Shown here piece by piece: positions 33,319 to 42,250 of a DNA stretch of 64,000 bases. A model generated the notes under the pieces. That model saw only the letters and a list, made by a program, of their open reading frames with translations, had not been told where the DNA came from and did no database searches. Source of the DNA: Collinsella aerofaciens. GTDB taxonomy: Bacteria; Actinomycetota; Coriobacteriia; Coriobacteriales; Coriobacteriaceae. The stretch covers positions 22,287 to 86,286 of the forward strand of contig NZ_JADPCJ010000002.1 in the NCBI RefSeq assembly GCF_015670795.1, given 5' to 3'. The translations under genes were made by a program, and so were the position numbers. Positions within the stretch are counted from its first letter, which is position 1. Each line of letters begins with the position of its first letter.

Positions 33319-36201
33319 CTAAATAAACACGTCAACGAGGATGGGCATAAGGTTGAGCAGGCCAAACACCAGCGCCACGCCCCATCCGAGCCTAAAGCAG
33401 CTGCGCCAGGTGCTGCGTGCGAAGGTGTTGTCGATCAGGACCTCGACAAAATACGTCGCGGCCATCACGACCAGGGCTACAACCCAGCTCACGGGGTTGT
33501 CCCAAACAAAGAACATGCCCACCCACATCAAAAACAGCACGGTCTCGCACCAGTGCATAAGGGTCATCTTGGCCAGCGTGCCGCCGCTCATCTCGGTGGC
33601 GACGCCCTGGACGATCTCCTGATGCGCGTGATGCGAGTACGAAAGGTCAAACGGCGACTTGCGCAGCTTGATGGTAAGCACCGCGAGCAGCGCCAGGAAA
33701 ATGGGCGCGCTGTACACGATGATGGGGGCCGACTGCCCCGTCACGGCGATGGAATCAAAGCTGTCGGTGGCAAGGTACAGGCCCACGCTCATCAGCAAAA
33801 CGGCGGGCTCGTAACTCATAACCTGCAGTAACTCACGATCGGCGCCAACCTGGGCAAACGGGCTTTGCGTCGAGGCGGACGCCAACACCACAAAGATCGC
33901 GGCGAGCGTCACCATAAAAGCGCACAGTAGCGTGTTAGAGCCCGACACAAAGATGCCGCCGCCCACGACGGTAAAGATGAGCGCGCACGCCATATAGGTA
34001 TCGTCCATGGTGTTTACGCTGGCAGGGGCTTTGCGCAGCAGCTTGGCAACGTCGTAGAAAGGCTGGAGCAGGCGCGGGCCCACGCGGCCCTGCATACGGG
34101 CCGAAAGTTTGCGGTCAACGCCGTCGATCAGGCCACCAACCAAAGGCGCCAGCAGGGCAAACACCACGGTACCAATAAATATGCCCACGACGCCCGAGCC
34201 TTCAAAATACTTGCCGCGCAGCACCGAGGGCGCACTCATGGCAAGCCGCTCGGGCCCAATCCACGCGCAACACAGCAGCGCAAACAAGATAATACTGCAG
34301 CACACGACGCTACCCGCGGGACCAATACGCTTCTCGCCAAGGGCGTCCTCCGAGTACCAATTGCGCTTTTCAGCCTTTACCTCGTGTCCCATCGAGCCGC
34401 GGAAATGGCGATATTTATCGGTTCCCACGCCCGAAAGGTACACGTTGACGTGCGGCTTATTGCTCACGCGGAATGAAGTCAGCAGCACCACGGCGATAAA
34501 CGCCACGATAACCACCATCAGATACATGGCGTCCTTGCCGATAACGTACGGCACGCGGCCAAACACCATGGCCAAGTAAGGCGACACCAGACCGCTCGAG
34601 ATAACCGGGAACGCCACGCAGCACAGAATCAGCAGCGCGGCGATGGTGTTGAGGGCCATCCATTCGGTCTTATGAACATTGACCTCAACGTTTTGAGCCG
34701 TGGGGTCGACGCCCGAAAGCTTGGCAAGCCACTTGCCCCAGAAGTAAAACGTCGCGGCCGAGCCAAAGGCCAGAACCATGATCATGAGCACGTTGCCGGT
34801 CTGGGCAAACGCCACCAGGGCGCCCCACTTGGACACGAGCATGCCAAACGGCGCCACAAACATGCCCATGATGCCCAGCATCATCAGGCGCGTCAGGTGC
34901 GGCATGCGGCTGAACATACCGTCCATGTCCTCGATATTGCGGCTGCCGATATGATGCTCGGCCGTGCCCACGCACAGGAACAGCAACGACTTTGCCACCG
35001 TGTGGAACAGGATCAGGAAGATGGCCGCCCATACGGCCTCGGGCGCGCCGACACCCAAGCAGGCACTGATGAGGCCCAAGTTGGAAATGGTGGAGTACGC
35101 GAGCACACGCTTGGCGTTGCTCTGCGAGATGGCCATGAGGGCAGCGAGCAAAAACGTGATGGCACCCACACTCGTGACCATAAAGCCGGTCACGGGATAG
35201 ATGGCATAGAGCGGGCTCAGCTTGACCATCAGGAACACGCCGGCTTTGACCATGGTTGACGAGTGCAGCAGGGCGCTCGTGGGCGTGGGGGCAACCATGG
35301 CGCCCAGCAGCCAAGTGTGGAACGGCATCTGTGCGGCCTTGGTAAGGGCGGCGAGCGATAGCAGGACGACCGGCATCACCAGCAGTGCGGACTGCGCGGT
35401 ACCGGCGCCGGAAAGCTCGATCATGCCCGAGATGGTCAGCGGCATGCCGTTGACGTGCAGAAACATAAGGCCCGCCAAAAACGCGATGCCGCCCAGCATG
35501 TTGAGGATGATCTGGGTGAAGGCGTTTTTGATGGCCTCGGGCGTGCGCGTGTAGCCAATCATGAGGAACGAGCACACGGTGGTGATTTCCCAGCCGCAGA
35601 ACAGCCACTCAAGGTTGTCGCTCGTCACGATGACGAACATGGCCGAGAGGAACAGGAACATGAGCGCCAGGAACTGCGGGCGACGGTCGGGCGCGGTCTG
35701 CCCGCGCAGCGCGGCCTCGTGCTCGTCATGGGCCTGGAAGTCCTTCATGTAGCCCAGGGCATACACGCAGATAAGGCTGCCGACAATGCCAACGGCGAGC
35801 ACCATGATCACACTCATGTAGTCCAGGTAGAGCGGGGTTGCGGTGACGGCTTCGGTCGCGGGCAGCGTCATGGCTGCAAAGGCGAGCGAGCCCACCAGTT
35901 GGACTATGCCGAGCACCGTGGTGAGCGCGTTCCTATATTTGTACGCGTTGTATAGGATGACGGCGCACAGGATGACGTCGATGACGGAGCTGATGATCGA
36001 GAGCACATGCGATGTACCGGGGGCAACCTCAAAGCTCTGCGGACCCGTGCCAAAAAACATGACGGCGACTACAACCGTCACCGCCATAATAATGCCGGAA
36101 CCTATGAGCCCCACCGCATCGCGGGCGCGGTCACCGCGCGCGAGCAGCATGCTCAGCGCCGGTACCAGCGGAAACAGGGTAAGGAAATACAGTAGCGTCA
36201 T
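33319..36201 (-). CDS. echA: Fused Ech membrane subunit: NuoL/Mrp-antiporter-like (EchA) + NuoH-like (EchB)
   Basis: 960 residues in one uninterrupted frame. The N-terminal about 620 residues are an ND5/NuoL/HyfB-type antiporter subunit (DNLEWLFCGWEITTVCSFL, MPFHTWLLGAMVAPTPTSALLHSSTMVKAG in two pieces, AYSTISNLGLI), with the conserved ion-channel Lys and Glu/His region. From about residue 680 the sequence becomes NuoH/HycD-like (DGVDRKLSARMQGRVGPR, PFDLSYSHHAHQEIVQGV, LRKSPFDL). Normal Ech has these as two proteins, EchA and EchB. The linker (about 600-670) contains SMGHEVKAEKRNWYSEDALG. No stop or frameshift is seen at the junction. It would form the proton- or Na+-pumping membrane arm and the ferredoxin-hydrogenase anchor. 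First gene of the operon. Confidence 0.88.
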   Translation of the reverse strand: MTLLYFLTLFPLVPALSMLLARGDRARDAVGLIGSGIIMAVTVVVAVMFFGTGPQSFEVAPGTSHVLSIISSVIDVILCAVILYNAYKYRNALTTVLGIVQLVGSLAFAAMTLPATEAVTATPLYLDYMSVIMVLAVGIVGSLICVYALGYMKDFQAHDEHEAALRGQTAPDRRPQFLALMFLFLSAMFVIVTSDNLEWLFCGWEITTVCSFLMIGYTRTPEAIKNAFTQIILNMLGGIAFLAGLMFLHVNGMPLTISGMIELSGAGTAQSALLVMPVVLLSLAALTKAAQMPFHTWLLGAMVAPTPTSALLHSSTMVKAGVFLMVKLSPLYAIYPVTGFMVTSVGAITFLLAALMAISQSNAKRVLAYSTISNLGLISACLGVGAPEAVWAAIFLILFHTVAKSLLFLCVGTAEHHIGSRNIEDMDGMFSRMPHLTRLMMLGIMGMFVAPFGMLVSKWGALVAFAQTGNVLMIMVLAFGSAATFYFWGKWLAKLSGVDPTAQNVEVNVHKTEWMALNTIAALLILCCVAFPVISSGLVSPYLAMVFGRVPYVIGKDAMYLMVVIVAFIAVVLLTSFRVSNKPHVNVYLSGVGTDKYRHFRGSMGHEVKAEKRNWYSEDALGEKRIGPAGSVVCCSIILFALLCCAWIGPERLAMSAPSVLRGKYFEGSGVVGIFIGTVVFALLAPLVGGLIDGVDRKLSARMQGRVGPRLLQPFYDVAKLLRKAPASVNTMDDTYMACALIFTVVGGGIFVSGSNTLLCAFMVTLAAIFVVLASASTQSPFAQVGADRELLQVMSYEPAVLLMSVGLYLATDSFDSIAVTGQSAPIIVYSAPIFLALLAVLTIKLRKSPFDLSYSHHAHQEIVQGVATEMSGGTLAKMTLMHWCETVLFLMWVGMFFVWDNPVSWVVALVVMAATYFVEVLIDNTFARSTWRSCFRLGWGVALVFGLLNLMPILVDVFI

Positions 36202-36451
36202 ACCATCACTCCCCCATGCAAAAACGCTGCAATTGTTTAACGTTATAGCTCAATTGAGGAGCAGCGGCGGCAGGTTTTCGGTCAACTGGGGAGTTTTAGG
36301 CGTACGGGGTAAGGGCACGTCCGCTTTGGAGCAGTGGGGCGACGCTCCCCTATCGCAGCGACAGGCGCGCGGGCCACTGCGCGCGGTTTATTGGCCACGT
36401 TGGAGGATGTCCCGACAGGCTCGCGCCGGTCCAAAAAGTTGGCGCGGCAAG

Positions 36452-36474
36452 AAAAATGCGCCCCTATGGGCGCA
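36452..36474 (-). terminator. Terminator of the orphan HTH gene
   Basis: Stem TGCGCCC/GGGCGCA around CTAT, followed on the minus strand by TTTTTC. It lies 13 nt past the stop at 36487. Confidence 0.75.
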
Positions 36475-36486
36475 CCATCCCGTTTG

Positions 36487-36882
36487 CTATTCCGCCTTTT
36501 TAACGCGCGGCTTGCGACCGCGCGGCTTATCGACCAGTGCGGCCTCACCGCTCTCGCGGTACTGACGGCACCAAGCCTTGACCGAAGACTCGCTGGGAAT
36601 CTTGTGCTTGATCATGGCCTCGCGAACCGTCAAGCCGTTTTCCAGACGGTCCTTAACCACAGCGAGCTTTACGTCGTACGAGTAGGTGTGATGATGCGAA
36701 CCGGCATTGAGAACGGCGTCGGCACCGCCCACGGCATACGCGCGGGCCCACTGACGAGCCGTGGCCTGGGGAATGCCAAGCTCCGCGGCGAGGGCGCGAT
36801 GACCGACCCCCTCTTGGAGGATCTCGACGGCGCGCTGCCTAACCTCGGGCGCATGCGTGCGAGTCCTAGTTGCTTCCGACAT
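36487..36882 (-). CDS. Orphan helix-turn-helix protein, IS3-OrfA/InsJ-like
   Basis: 131 residues with two HTH motifs: about 20-45 (ALAAELGIPQATARQWAR) and about 85-115 (TVREAMIKHKIPSESSVKAW), as in the DNA-binding domain of IS3-type transposase OrfA/InsJ proteins. A Lys/Arg-rich tail (KPRGRKPRVKKAE) follows. No OrfB integrase or inverted repeats lie nearby, so it is an orphan, perhaps a domesticated DNA-binding protein or a degenerate insertion-sequence remnant. Start: ATG at 36882; a GTG three codons earlier has no better ribosome site. It has its own terminator and an AT-rich upstream region. Confidence 0.7.
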   Translation of the reverse strand: MSEATRTRTHAPEVRQRAVEILQEGVGHRALAAELGIPQATARQWARAYAVGGADAVLNAGSHHHTYSYDVKLAVVKDRLENGLTVREAMIKHKIPSESSVKAWCRQYRESGEAALVDKPRGRKPRVKKAE

Positions 36883-37216
36883 ACCTGCCACTTCTTAGCC
36901 TTAACCGTTAATCTGCTTTCTTACGTGCAAGTTAGATAGTAGCATTTTACTGTTTGCTCAAAGCAGTTAATTAAAATAGACGCGGCGTTATCTGGGCATT
37001 TTGCACCAAATTACGACATTTCTTTATCGATTATTTACGCTGGTAGCTGACTCGCAGCTAATCGTCATTCGCTTGTCAACAAAATTGGCATCTCTTTATG
37101 TCCTTTGATATAGAGGATATAGTTATTAACCCCTCCCCCAATAATTTTGAGTGATCTGCGAGGCAGTAGACGTCCTCACTCCTCATGGTTACCGCGCATT
37201 GCCATCCACCGGAGCA
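36883..37216. other. AT-rich intergenic region without gene
   Basis: About 330 nt clearly richer in A and T than the surroundings. It contains runs such as GTTATTAACCCC and ATTTCTTTATCGATTATTTACG. No open frame with a ribosome site and no clear palindrome was found. It probably includes the promoter of the HTH gene. Confidence 0.5.
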
Positions 37217-37220
37217 AAAC

Positions 37221-37256
37221 AAAAAGGGCGGGACCTGCTGCGCTTGCAGGCCCCGC
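37221..37256 (-). terminator. Terminator of the flavin oxidoreductase gene
   Basis: Stem GCGGGGCCTGC/GCAGGTCCCGC with one wobble, then CCTTTTTGTTTTG on the minus strand. Confidence 0.85.
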
Positions 37257-37331
37257 ACCGGTTGACACCCGACGGGGCACAGCCGGGCGAGACGGATCCG
37301 TGCTACCGCCCCGCCTGGCCGCGATGTTCAA

Positions 37332-39362
37332 CTACAGCTCGTTGGCCGCGTGATACGCCGTGCGAATGGCGCTCGCAATGTCGGCGGTGCGCTCACCCGA
37401 GCAGTCGCCCACGCAGGTCACGGGCACCGTCACGCCATCCAGGTCAAACGCGTTGGCCTTGGAGCCCACGGCCATCACCACGTAATCGCAGGCGATCTTC
37501 ACCGGCTCCTCGGCGCCGTCCTCGGTGGTGCGAACAGCCTCCACGCCCTCGTCGGTAATGGCGGTCAGGCGGGTCTTCACGTGCTGCTCCACGTTGTGCT
37601 CGGCAAAGTCGCTCATAATCAGCGGCAGAATGGTCTCGGACTCGCCCGCGGCAATCTTGTCGAGCATCTCCACGATCGCCACCTCGCAGCCGTGCTGCAG
37701 CAGATACTCGGCGGTCTCGGTGCCCACCAGGCCACCGCCAATGACGGCGACGCGGCCGCTGAGCTCCACCTTGCCGGCCAGCACGTCCCAGCTCGAGACG
37801 ACCTTGTCCGAGTCGCCACCCGGAACGGGGATGACCACGTCGTGCGCGCCCACAGCCACAATCGCGGCATCGGCGGCGTTGAGGTCCGCGGGGCTAGCGA
37901 CGTGGTTGAGCTCGACCTTCACGCCCAGGCCAGGCAGAATCTTCTCGTAGTACTCGACCGAGCGCATGATCTCGTCCTTGCGCGGAGGCGCAGCCGCCAG
38001 CACAATCTGGCCGCCCAAGTGATCGCTCGCCTCGTAGATGGTCACGTCGTAGCCGCGCTTGGCCGCCACGCGTGCGGCCTCCAGGCCGGCGATGCCGCCG
38101 CCCACCACGGCGATCTTCTTGTCGCCCTCGCCCGGCTTAATGGCGATGGTCGCCTCGTCGCCGTTCTCGGCATTGAGCACGCACGAGATGTACTTGCGAT
38201 TTTGAATCGCGTCGACGCAGCCCTTGTTGCAGTTGAGGCACTCGCGGATGGGCTCACCCGTGGCGGCCTTCAGCGCAATGTCGGGGTCGCACATGAGCGA
38301 GCGGCCATAGGCGATGATATCGGCCGCGCCGTCTTCCAGAATCTTCTCGCCGGCCTCAACCGAGACAACGCGGCCGACGGTTGCCACCGGCACGGAGACC
38401 AGGGCCTTGACGCGCTCGGCCACGGGCAGCGTCCAGTTGTAGGGCATGGCGCCCATGGGCGGAATGGTGTCGCCCATGTTGCCGGTGTGGTTGGCCTGTG
38501 CGACCTGAATCATATCGATGCCCGCGCCCTCGAGCAGCTTGGCAAACTCGCAGGCCTCGTCGGGCTGCAGGCCACCCTTGCCGCGCGGCGTGCCGTCGGG
38601 GTTCTCCATGATCACGGGGAGCTTGTACTCCACCATCAGCTGCGGCGCGGCTTCCTTAATGGCGGCGACGACCTCCAGCGCGTAGCGGACGCGGTTCTCG
38701 AACGAGCCGCCGTACTCGTCGGCGCGCTGGTTGAGGATGGCCGAGCACAGCGAACCCACCAAGCGGTCGCCGTGGACCTCGATGGCGTCGATGCCGGCCT
38801 GCTCCGCGCGGGCGGCCGAGGCGGCGATGGCCTCCTTGATCTGGGTGAGCTGCTCTACGCTCGCCTCGTTCACAAAGTGCTGCATGTCGTGGTGCAGCTT
38901 GGCGTAGGCCTGGTTGCGGATCTCGTTGGACTCGGCCATCTTGGCGGCAAAGGTCTCCTCGTCGCCGGCGGCCTTGGCCTCCTGCGCGGCCTTGGCGGCA
39001 GCCATGGAGCCCATGACCATGCGGCCGACACCGGGCACATCGTACTCGGGGTGGAACAGCTGCAGCGCGACCTTGGCGCCGTGCTTGTGGACGGCATCGG
39101 CCAGCGCCTTAAACGTGGGGATCTGGGCGTCGGTTGCCAGCTTGGGCGTGGGGCTTGCGGTCATGACGGGAGCGACGTCGCCGATGACGATGTAGCTCAC
39201 GCCGCCACGGGCCAAGCGCTCGTAAAAAGCCAGGCTGCGCTCGCCGATGGAACCGTCACGCTCCTCGTAGCCGGTGGTCAGCGGCGGAAACATAATGCGG
39301 TTCTTGAGCTCAAGGGGGCCAACCGTAATGGGCTGGAGCAGCTTGGATGCAGGTGTGGTCAT
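37332..39362 (-). CDS. FAD/FMN/[4Fe-4S] Old-Yellow-Enzyme-family oxidoreductase (2,4-dienoyl-CoA reductase / BaiCD-BaiH-like)
   Basis: 676 residues. N-terminal FMN TIM barrel (about 1-350; LLQPITVGPLELKNRI start, DEYGGS signature), iron-sulfur motif CLNCNKGCVDAI about 370-385 with a fourth Cys following, then a two-dinucleotide-fold FAD/NAD(P) module (VVGGGIAGLEAARVA and VIGGGLVGTETAEYL). Same architecture as 2,4-dienoyl-CoA reductase, trimethylamine dehydrogenase and the bile-acid enzymes BaiCD and BaiH, so substrate cannot be told. The usual barrel motif HGAHGYLL reads HGDRLVGSLCS, and an Ala/Glu-rich helix pair (about 115-170) is inserted. Start: ATG 39362; ATG 39368 directly abuts the AGAGAGGA site and is less likely. 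Own terminator; single transcription unit. Confidence 0.85.
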   Translation of the reverse strand: MTTPASKLLQPITVGPLELKNRIMFPPLTTGYEERDGSIGERSLAFYERLARGGVSYIVIGDVAPVMTASPTPKLATDAQIPTFKALADAVHKHGAKVALQLFHPEYDVPGVGRMVMGSMAAAKAAQEAKAAGDEETFAAKMAESNEIRNQAYAKLHHDMQHFVNEASVEQLTQIKEAIAASAARAEQAGIDAIEVHGDRLVGSLCSAILNQRADEYGGSFENRVRYALEVVAAIKEAAPQLMVEYKLPVIMENPDGTPRGKGGLQPDEACEFAKLLEGAGIDMIQVAQANHTGNMGDTIPPMGAMPYNWTLPVAERVKALVSVPVATVGRVVSVEAGEKILEDGAADIIAYGRSLMCDPDIALKAATGEPIRECLNCNKGCVDAIQNRKYISCVLNAENGDEATIAIKPGEGDKKIAVVGGGIAGLEAARVAAKRGYDVTIYEASDHLGGQIVLAAAPPRKDEIMRSVEYYEKILPGLGVKVELNHVASPADLNAADAAIVAVGAHDVVIPVPGGDSDKVVSSWDVLAGKVELSGRVAVIGGGLVGTETAEYLLQHGCEVAIVEMLDKIAAGESETILPLIMSDFAEHNVEQHVKTRLTAITDEGVEAVRTTEDGAEEPVKIACDYVVMAVGSKANAFDLDGVTVPVTCVGDCSGERTADIASAIRTAYHAANEL

Positions 39363-39504
39363 GGACATTCCTCTCTTGTAGGCGCGGCGGCGATGATGCC
39401 GCGTAGTTATCTAGAGGATATGGCATGGGAATACAGCAGCGCAACGGAAATCGGCGGACAGCAGGTAGCGGCAGGTGGATGGGATGAGCCCAACAGCGGG
39501 TTTT

Positions 39505-39559
39505 TCTCGATCTGTAACACCTAGCCGCCCAAATCGGATCTAGATGTTACAGATTGAGA
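39505..39559. repeat. Hairpin repeat TCTCRATCTGTAACA family, copy 1
   Basis: 15-nt arms TCTCGATCTGTAACA and TGTTACAGATTGAGA with one mismatch, 25-nt loop. Two more copies lie at 57995 and 58076. Confidence 0.75.
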
Positions 39560-39609
39560 TTTTGTTTGGGAAGTTGAGAGCTGGGTCGAAAACATTGACC
39601 CGCAATAAC

Positions 39610-39639
39610 AAAAAAGCTCGTCTGCTAGGCCGACGAGCT
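39610..39639 (-). terminator. Terminator of tRNA-fMet
   Basis: Stem AGCTCGTC/GACGAGCT followed on the minus strand by TTTTTT, just beyond the tRNA 3' end. Confidence 0.85.
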
Positions 39640-39648
39640 GCAAGTTCT

Positions 39649-39725
39649 TGGTCGCGGGGGCAGGATTTGAACCTACGACCTCCGGGTTATGAGCCCGGCG
39701 AGCTACCAGACTGCTCCACCCCGCA
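39649..39725 (-). tRNA. Initiator tRNA-fMet (CAT)
   Basis: 77 nt on the minus strand. Anticodon loop CTCATAA. The anticodon stem holds the three G-C pairs (CCGGG/CCCGG) that mark an initiator. T arm GTAGG-TTCAAAT-CCTGC and an encoded CCA end are present. The 1:72 position is U:G, a weak pair, in keeping with the mismatch expected in initiators (usually C:A). Followed by a T-rich terminator. Confidence 0.93.
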
Positions 39726-39921
39726 ATGTCTGGGCGCCTCATGTGCGCAAGAAAGAATATTACGCGGGAGTTCGGTAAACGGCAAGGAAAAACTCGTGGA
39801 GCATAATTCCTTCATATTTAAACCCCTCAGCCCCTATCACCGTAAACGAATCGCAGCCGAGTGCCGTCGGCGACGCGTATACAATGGTGCGCGTCCTTTT
39901 ATGCCAACACTGGGAGTAGAC

Positions 39922-40695
39922 ATGCTGCTCGCTATCGATATGGGAAACACGCAGACGGCCATGGGCCTGTTTGACGGAGACGAGCTGGTGCAGTCGTGGC
40001 GCATGCCCACCGACCGCTCCTATACCGCCGACGAGATCCATGTGCGCCTGATGGGTTTCTTTAAGATGTACGGCCTTTCGCTCGACGCGGTCGACGCGAT
40101 CGCCTTTGCCGGCGTGGTGCCGCAGCTCTCGCGCGAATGGCACGCCGTGGCCGACCGCATTGCCGCGGACGCCATCGTCATCGGGCCGCAGACGGCCGCG
40201 GTGACCAAGCTGCGCGCGGCGCGTCCCCAAGCCGTAGGCGCCGATCGCGTCGCTAACGCCGTTGCGGCCGAAACTTTCTACGGCGCGCCGGCAATCGTGG
40301 TGGACTTTGGCACCGCGACCAATATCGACGTCATCGATGAGGACGGTTATTACATTGGCGGAGCGATCGCGCCGGGCATTCGCATCTCCATGGACGCGCT
40401 TGCCGCCCGTGCCGCCAAGCTCGCCAGCGTGCCGCTCGAGGCGCCCGAGCACGCCATCGGCCGCGATACCGAGGAGTGCATCAAGGTCGGCGCCGTGATG
40501 GGCGCCGCCGCCATGGCCGAAGGCCTGGTCGCGCGCATGAAGCGCGAGCTGGGCCGCGACGATGCCACCGTTATCGCCACGGGCGGCCTCGCCGGCATCG
40601 TCGCCGGCTCGACCGATGCCTTCGACGTGGTAGACGGCCAACTCACCATCAAGGGCATCTGCGAAATCTACCGCCGCATGCAGAAGCTGGGATAG
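39922..40695 (+). CDS. coaX: Type III pantothenate kinase
   Basis: 257 residues, ASKHA-fold kinase making 4'-phosphopantothenate, the first step of CoA biosynthesis. Motifs: LAIDMGNTQTAMGLFD (phosphate loop 1), VGADRVANAVAA, VVDFGTATNIDVID (phosphate loop 2), GGAIAPGIRISMDAL and a late ATGGLAG; all are characteristic of CoaX. Normal length. Start ATG 39922 with GGGAG five bases before. An earlier in-frame ATG at 39901 has no ribosome site. A possible -10 TACAAT lies at 39880-39885. Stand-alone gene, convergent with the DUF4143 ATPase across a palindrome. Confidence 0.95.
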   Translation: MLLAIDMGNTQTAMGLFDGDELVQSWRMPTDRSYTADEIHVRLMGFFKMYGLSLDAVDAIAFAGVVPQLSREWHAVADRIAADAIVIGPQTAAVTKLRAARPQAVGADRVANAVAAETFYGAPAIVVDFGTATNIDVIDEDGYYIGGAIAPGIRISMDALAARAAKLASVPLEAPEHAIGRDTEECIKVGAVMGAAAMAEGLVARMKRELGRDDATVIATGGLAGIVAGSTDAFDVVDGQLTIKGICEIYRRMQKLG

Positions 40696-40747
40696 AGCAG
40701 GGGCTTAAGTCGAGCACGGGCGCGAGCGGCGAACTAGGCAACGCATC

Positions 40748-40796
40748 AGCCCTATTCCTCAAAATCGAAAAATTTTCAGTTTTGAGGAATAGGGCT
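40748..40796. repeat. CTATTCCTCAAAA palindrome, copy 1
   Basis: 49 nt with complementary ends AGCCCTATTCCTCAAAA and TTTTGAGGAATAGGGCT. It sits between the coaX stop and the 3' end of the DUF4143 gene. Copies 2 and 3 are on the other side of that gene. Confidence 0.8.
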
Positions 40797-40801
40797 TTCC
40801 G

Positions 40802-41998
40802 CTACGCCTCGCCGCACAACCACCTCGCCAGGTCCACGATCTGCACTCCGTCGCGATCCGTGGCCTCGTGATGCGTGCGGGCGAGAATCATCTTGGGATA
40901 CGCATCGCCAATGCTCAGCAGTGGCGAAATCTCGCGTTCAAATGTCTTATCCGAGCTGATGTCGTCGCTCACCTGAATGTAGAGTTTCTCGCTCCGCTTG
41001 ATTGCTACAAAGTCTATTTCCTTTTTATAGAGCACGCCGACGTATACCTCGTATCCGCGACGCAGCAGCTCGATTGCCACCATGTTCTCGTATACGCGTC
41101 CCCAATCCATATCACGTGTACCAAGAAGCGCATATTTAAACGCATGGTCCGCCAGATAGTACTTCTCGCCGCTCTTAAGGTATTTTTTGCCGCGAATGTC
41201 GTACCGACGAACTTTATAGAAGGCAAACGCATCGCACAGGTACCCCATGTACGTGCCGACCGTCTTGTTCGTAATCTTTAGCCCATCCGCATTTAATGCA
41301 TCAGTAATGTTGCGTGCCGACGTAATGCTGGAAACGTTGTCCATCATGTAATCGGCAATGCGCAGCAGCGCCGATTCGTTTCTCACGTTATGCCGCTGCA
41401 CGATATCTCTCACAATGAGCGTCTTGAAGACGTTGGAGAGATATTGATAGCGCTGCTCCTGCAGTGGATAAGGGTAAGAGCCGGACATACCGCCGGTTCT
41501 CGTGTACTCATCGAAGTCGCGGTCGACCTCGCCCTCGTCGCCATAGAGACGATACTCCTCAAACGAGAATGGGAAAACCTCGATCTCAAACGTACGCCCC
41601 GTAAAGAGCGTCGACAGATCGCTCGACAGCAAAAAGGCATTCGATCCGGTAATGAATATGTCGTACTGCTCGGATGCGTGAAGGCTATTGATCGCACGCT
41701 CAAAACCGTCGCACATCTGAACTTCATCGATAAGCAGAAAGTTTTGTTTGCCGGATACTCGATGCCCTTTTACATAGGCGAGCAGCGCGTGATACTCGAG
41801 CAGGTTCTCGAACTCATCGAGGTTGTAGTTGATATGGATGACATTCGAATTGGACAGATTTGCCTCCACGTAATCGCGGAGGGCCTCGAGCAATTTTGAT
41901 TTACCGCTGCGGCGAATGCCCGTGATGACCTTGATGTCCGGCACGCCAATAAGGCTCGTCAACGTGTCCATATATGACGTTCTATTGATGAGTTTCAT
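40802..41998 (-). CDS. AAA_14 / DUF4143 ATPase
   Basis: 398 residues. An N-terminal AAA-type P-loop (VITGIRRSGKSKLLEAL, Walker A near 25-40; Walker B FLLIDEVQMC) followed by the DUF4143 C-terminal domain (about 200-330, with YKKEIDFVAI). The C-terminal part has nuclease-like residues: D in EIDFVA, then E and K pieces, as in PD-(D/E)XK-like DUF4143 proteins, widely seen in accessory regions of gut bacteria. Base composition is less GC-rich than the neighbours, hinting at transfer. Flanked on both sides by the same palindromic repeat. Function is not established; often annotated only as ATP-binding. Confidence 0.88.
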   Translation of the reverse strand: MKLINRTSYMDTLTSLIGVPDIKVITGIRRSGKSKLLEALRDYVEANLSNSNVIHINYNLDEFENLLEYHALLAYVKGHRVSGKQNFLLIDEVQMCDGFERAINSLHASEQYDIFITGSNAFLLSSDLSTLFTGRTFEIEVFPFSFEEYRLYGDEGEVDRDFDEYTRTGGMSGSYPYPLQEQRYQYLSNVFKTLIVRDIVQRHNVRNESALLRIADYMMDNVSSITSARNITDALNADGLKITNKTVGTYMGYLCDAFAFYKVRRYDIRGKKYLKSGEKYYLADHAFKYALLGTRDMDWGRVYENMVAIELLRRGYEVYVGVLYKKEIDFVAIKRSEKLYIQVSDDISSDKTFEREISPLLSIGDAYPKMILARTHHEATDRDGVQIVDLARWLCGEA

Positions 41999-42024
41999 CG
42001 GGGCCTCCTCGCGGTCTTTTATCG

Positions 42025-42065
42025 CTATTCCTCAAAACTGAAAAATTTTCAGTTTTGAGGAATAG
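42025..42065. repeat. CTATTCCTCAAAA palindrome, copy 2
   Basis: 41 nt, ends CTATTCCTCAAAAC and its inverse, with GAAAATTTTC-type centre. It lies 26 nt before the start of the DUF4143 gene. Confidence 0.8.
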
Positions 42066-42110
42066 GCTCTATAGCGAATATACCTCGCGAAAGACCGAGC
42101 TGCCTTAATT

Positions 42111-42151
42111 CTATTCCTCAAAAACGAAAATTTTTCAGTTTTGAGGAATAG
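42111..42151. repeat. CTATTCCTCAAAA palindrome, copy 3
   Basis: 41 nt with the same ends as copies 1 and 2 and small differences in the centre (AACGAAAATTTTTC). It lies between copy 2 and the 3' end of the biotin-ligase-like gene. Confidence 0.8.
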
Positions 42152-42250
42152 GTCGCTGGCAGCCCATTCCCCAGATAGGCAAAACCCTCCCCGGCACAGG
42201 CCGAGGAAGATCTTGTTGTCATCGTTGTCTTTGAGCGCGGGCGCCTCGCG

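Noticed and set aside
36487..36882. Complete insertion sequence
   Set aside because: Only an OrfA-like gene is present; no OrfB and no terminal inverted repeats were found.
37350..39524. 724-codon open frame on the + strand
   Set aside because: Antisense to the flavin oxidoreductase, whose motifs are complete; no motifs in the opposite frame.
40748..42151. CRISPR array
   Set aside because: Three palindromes flank a gene but are not regularly spaced and have no spacers; no cas genes in the window.
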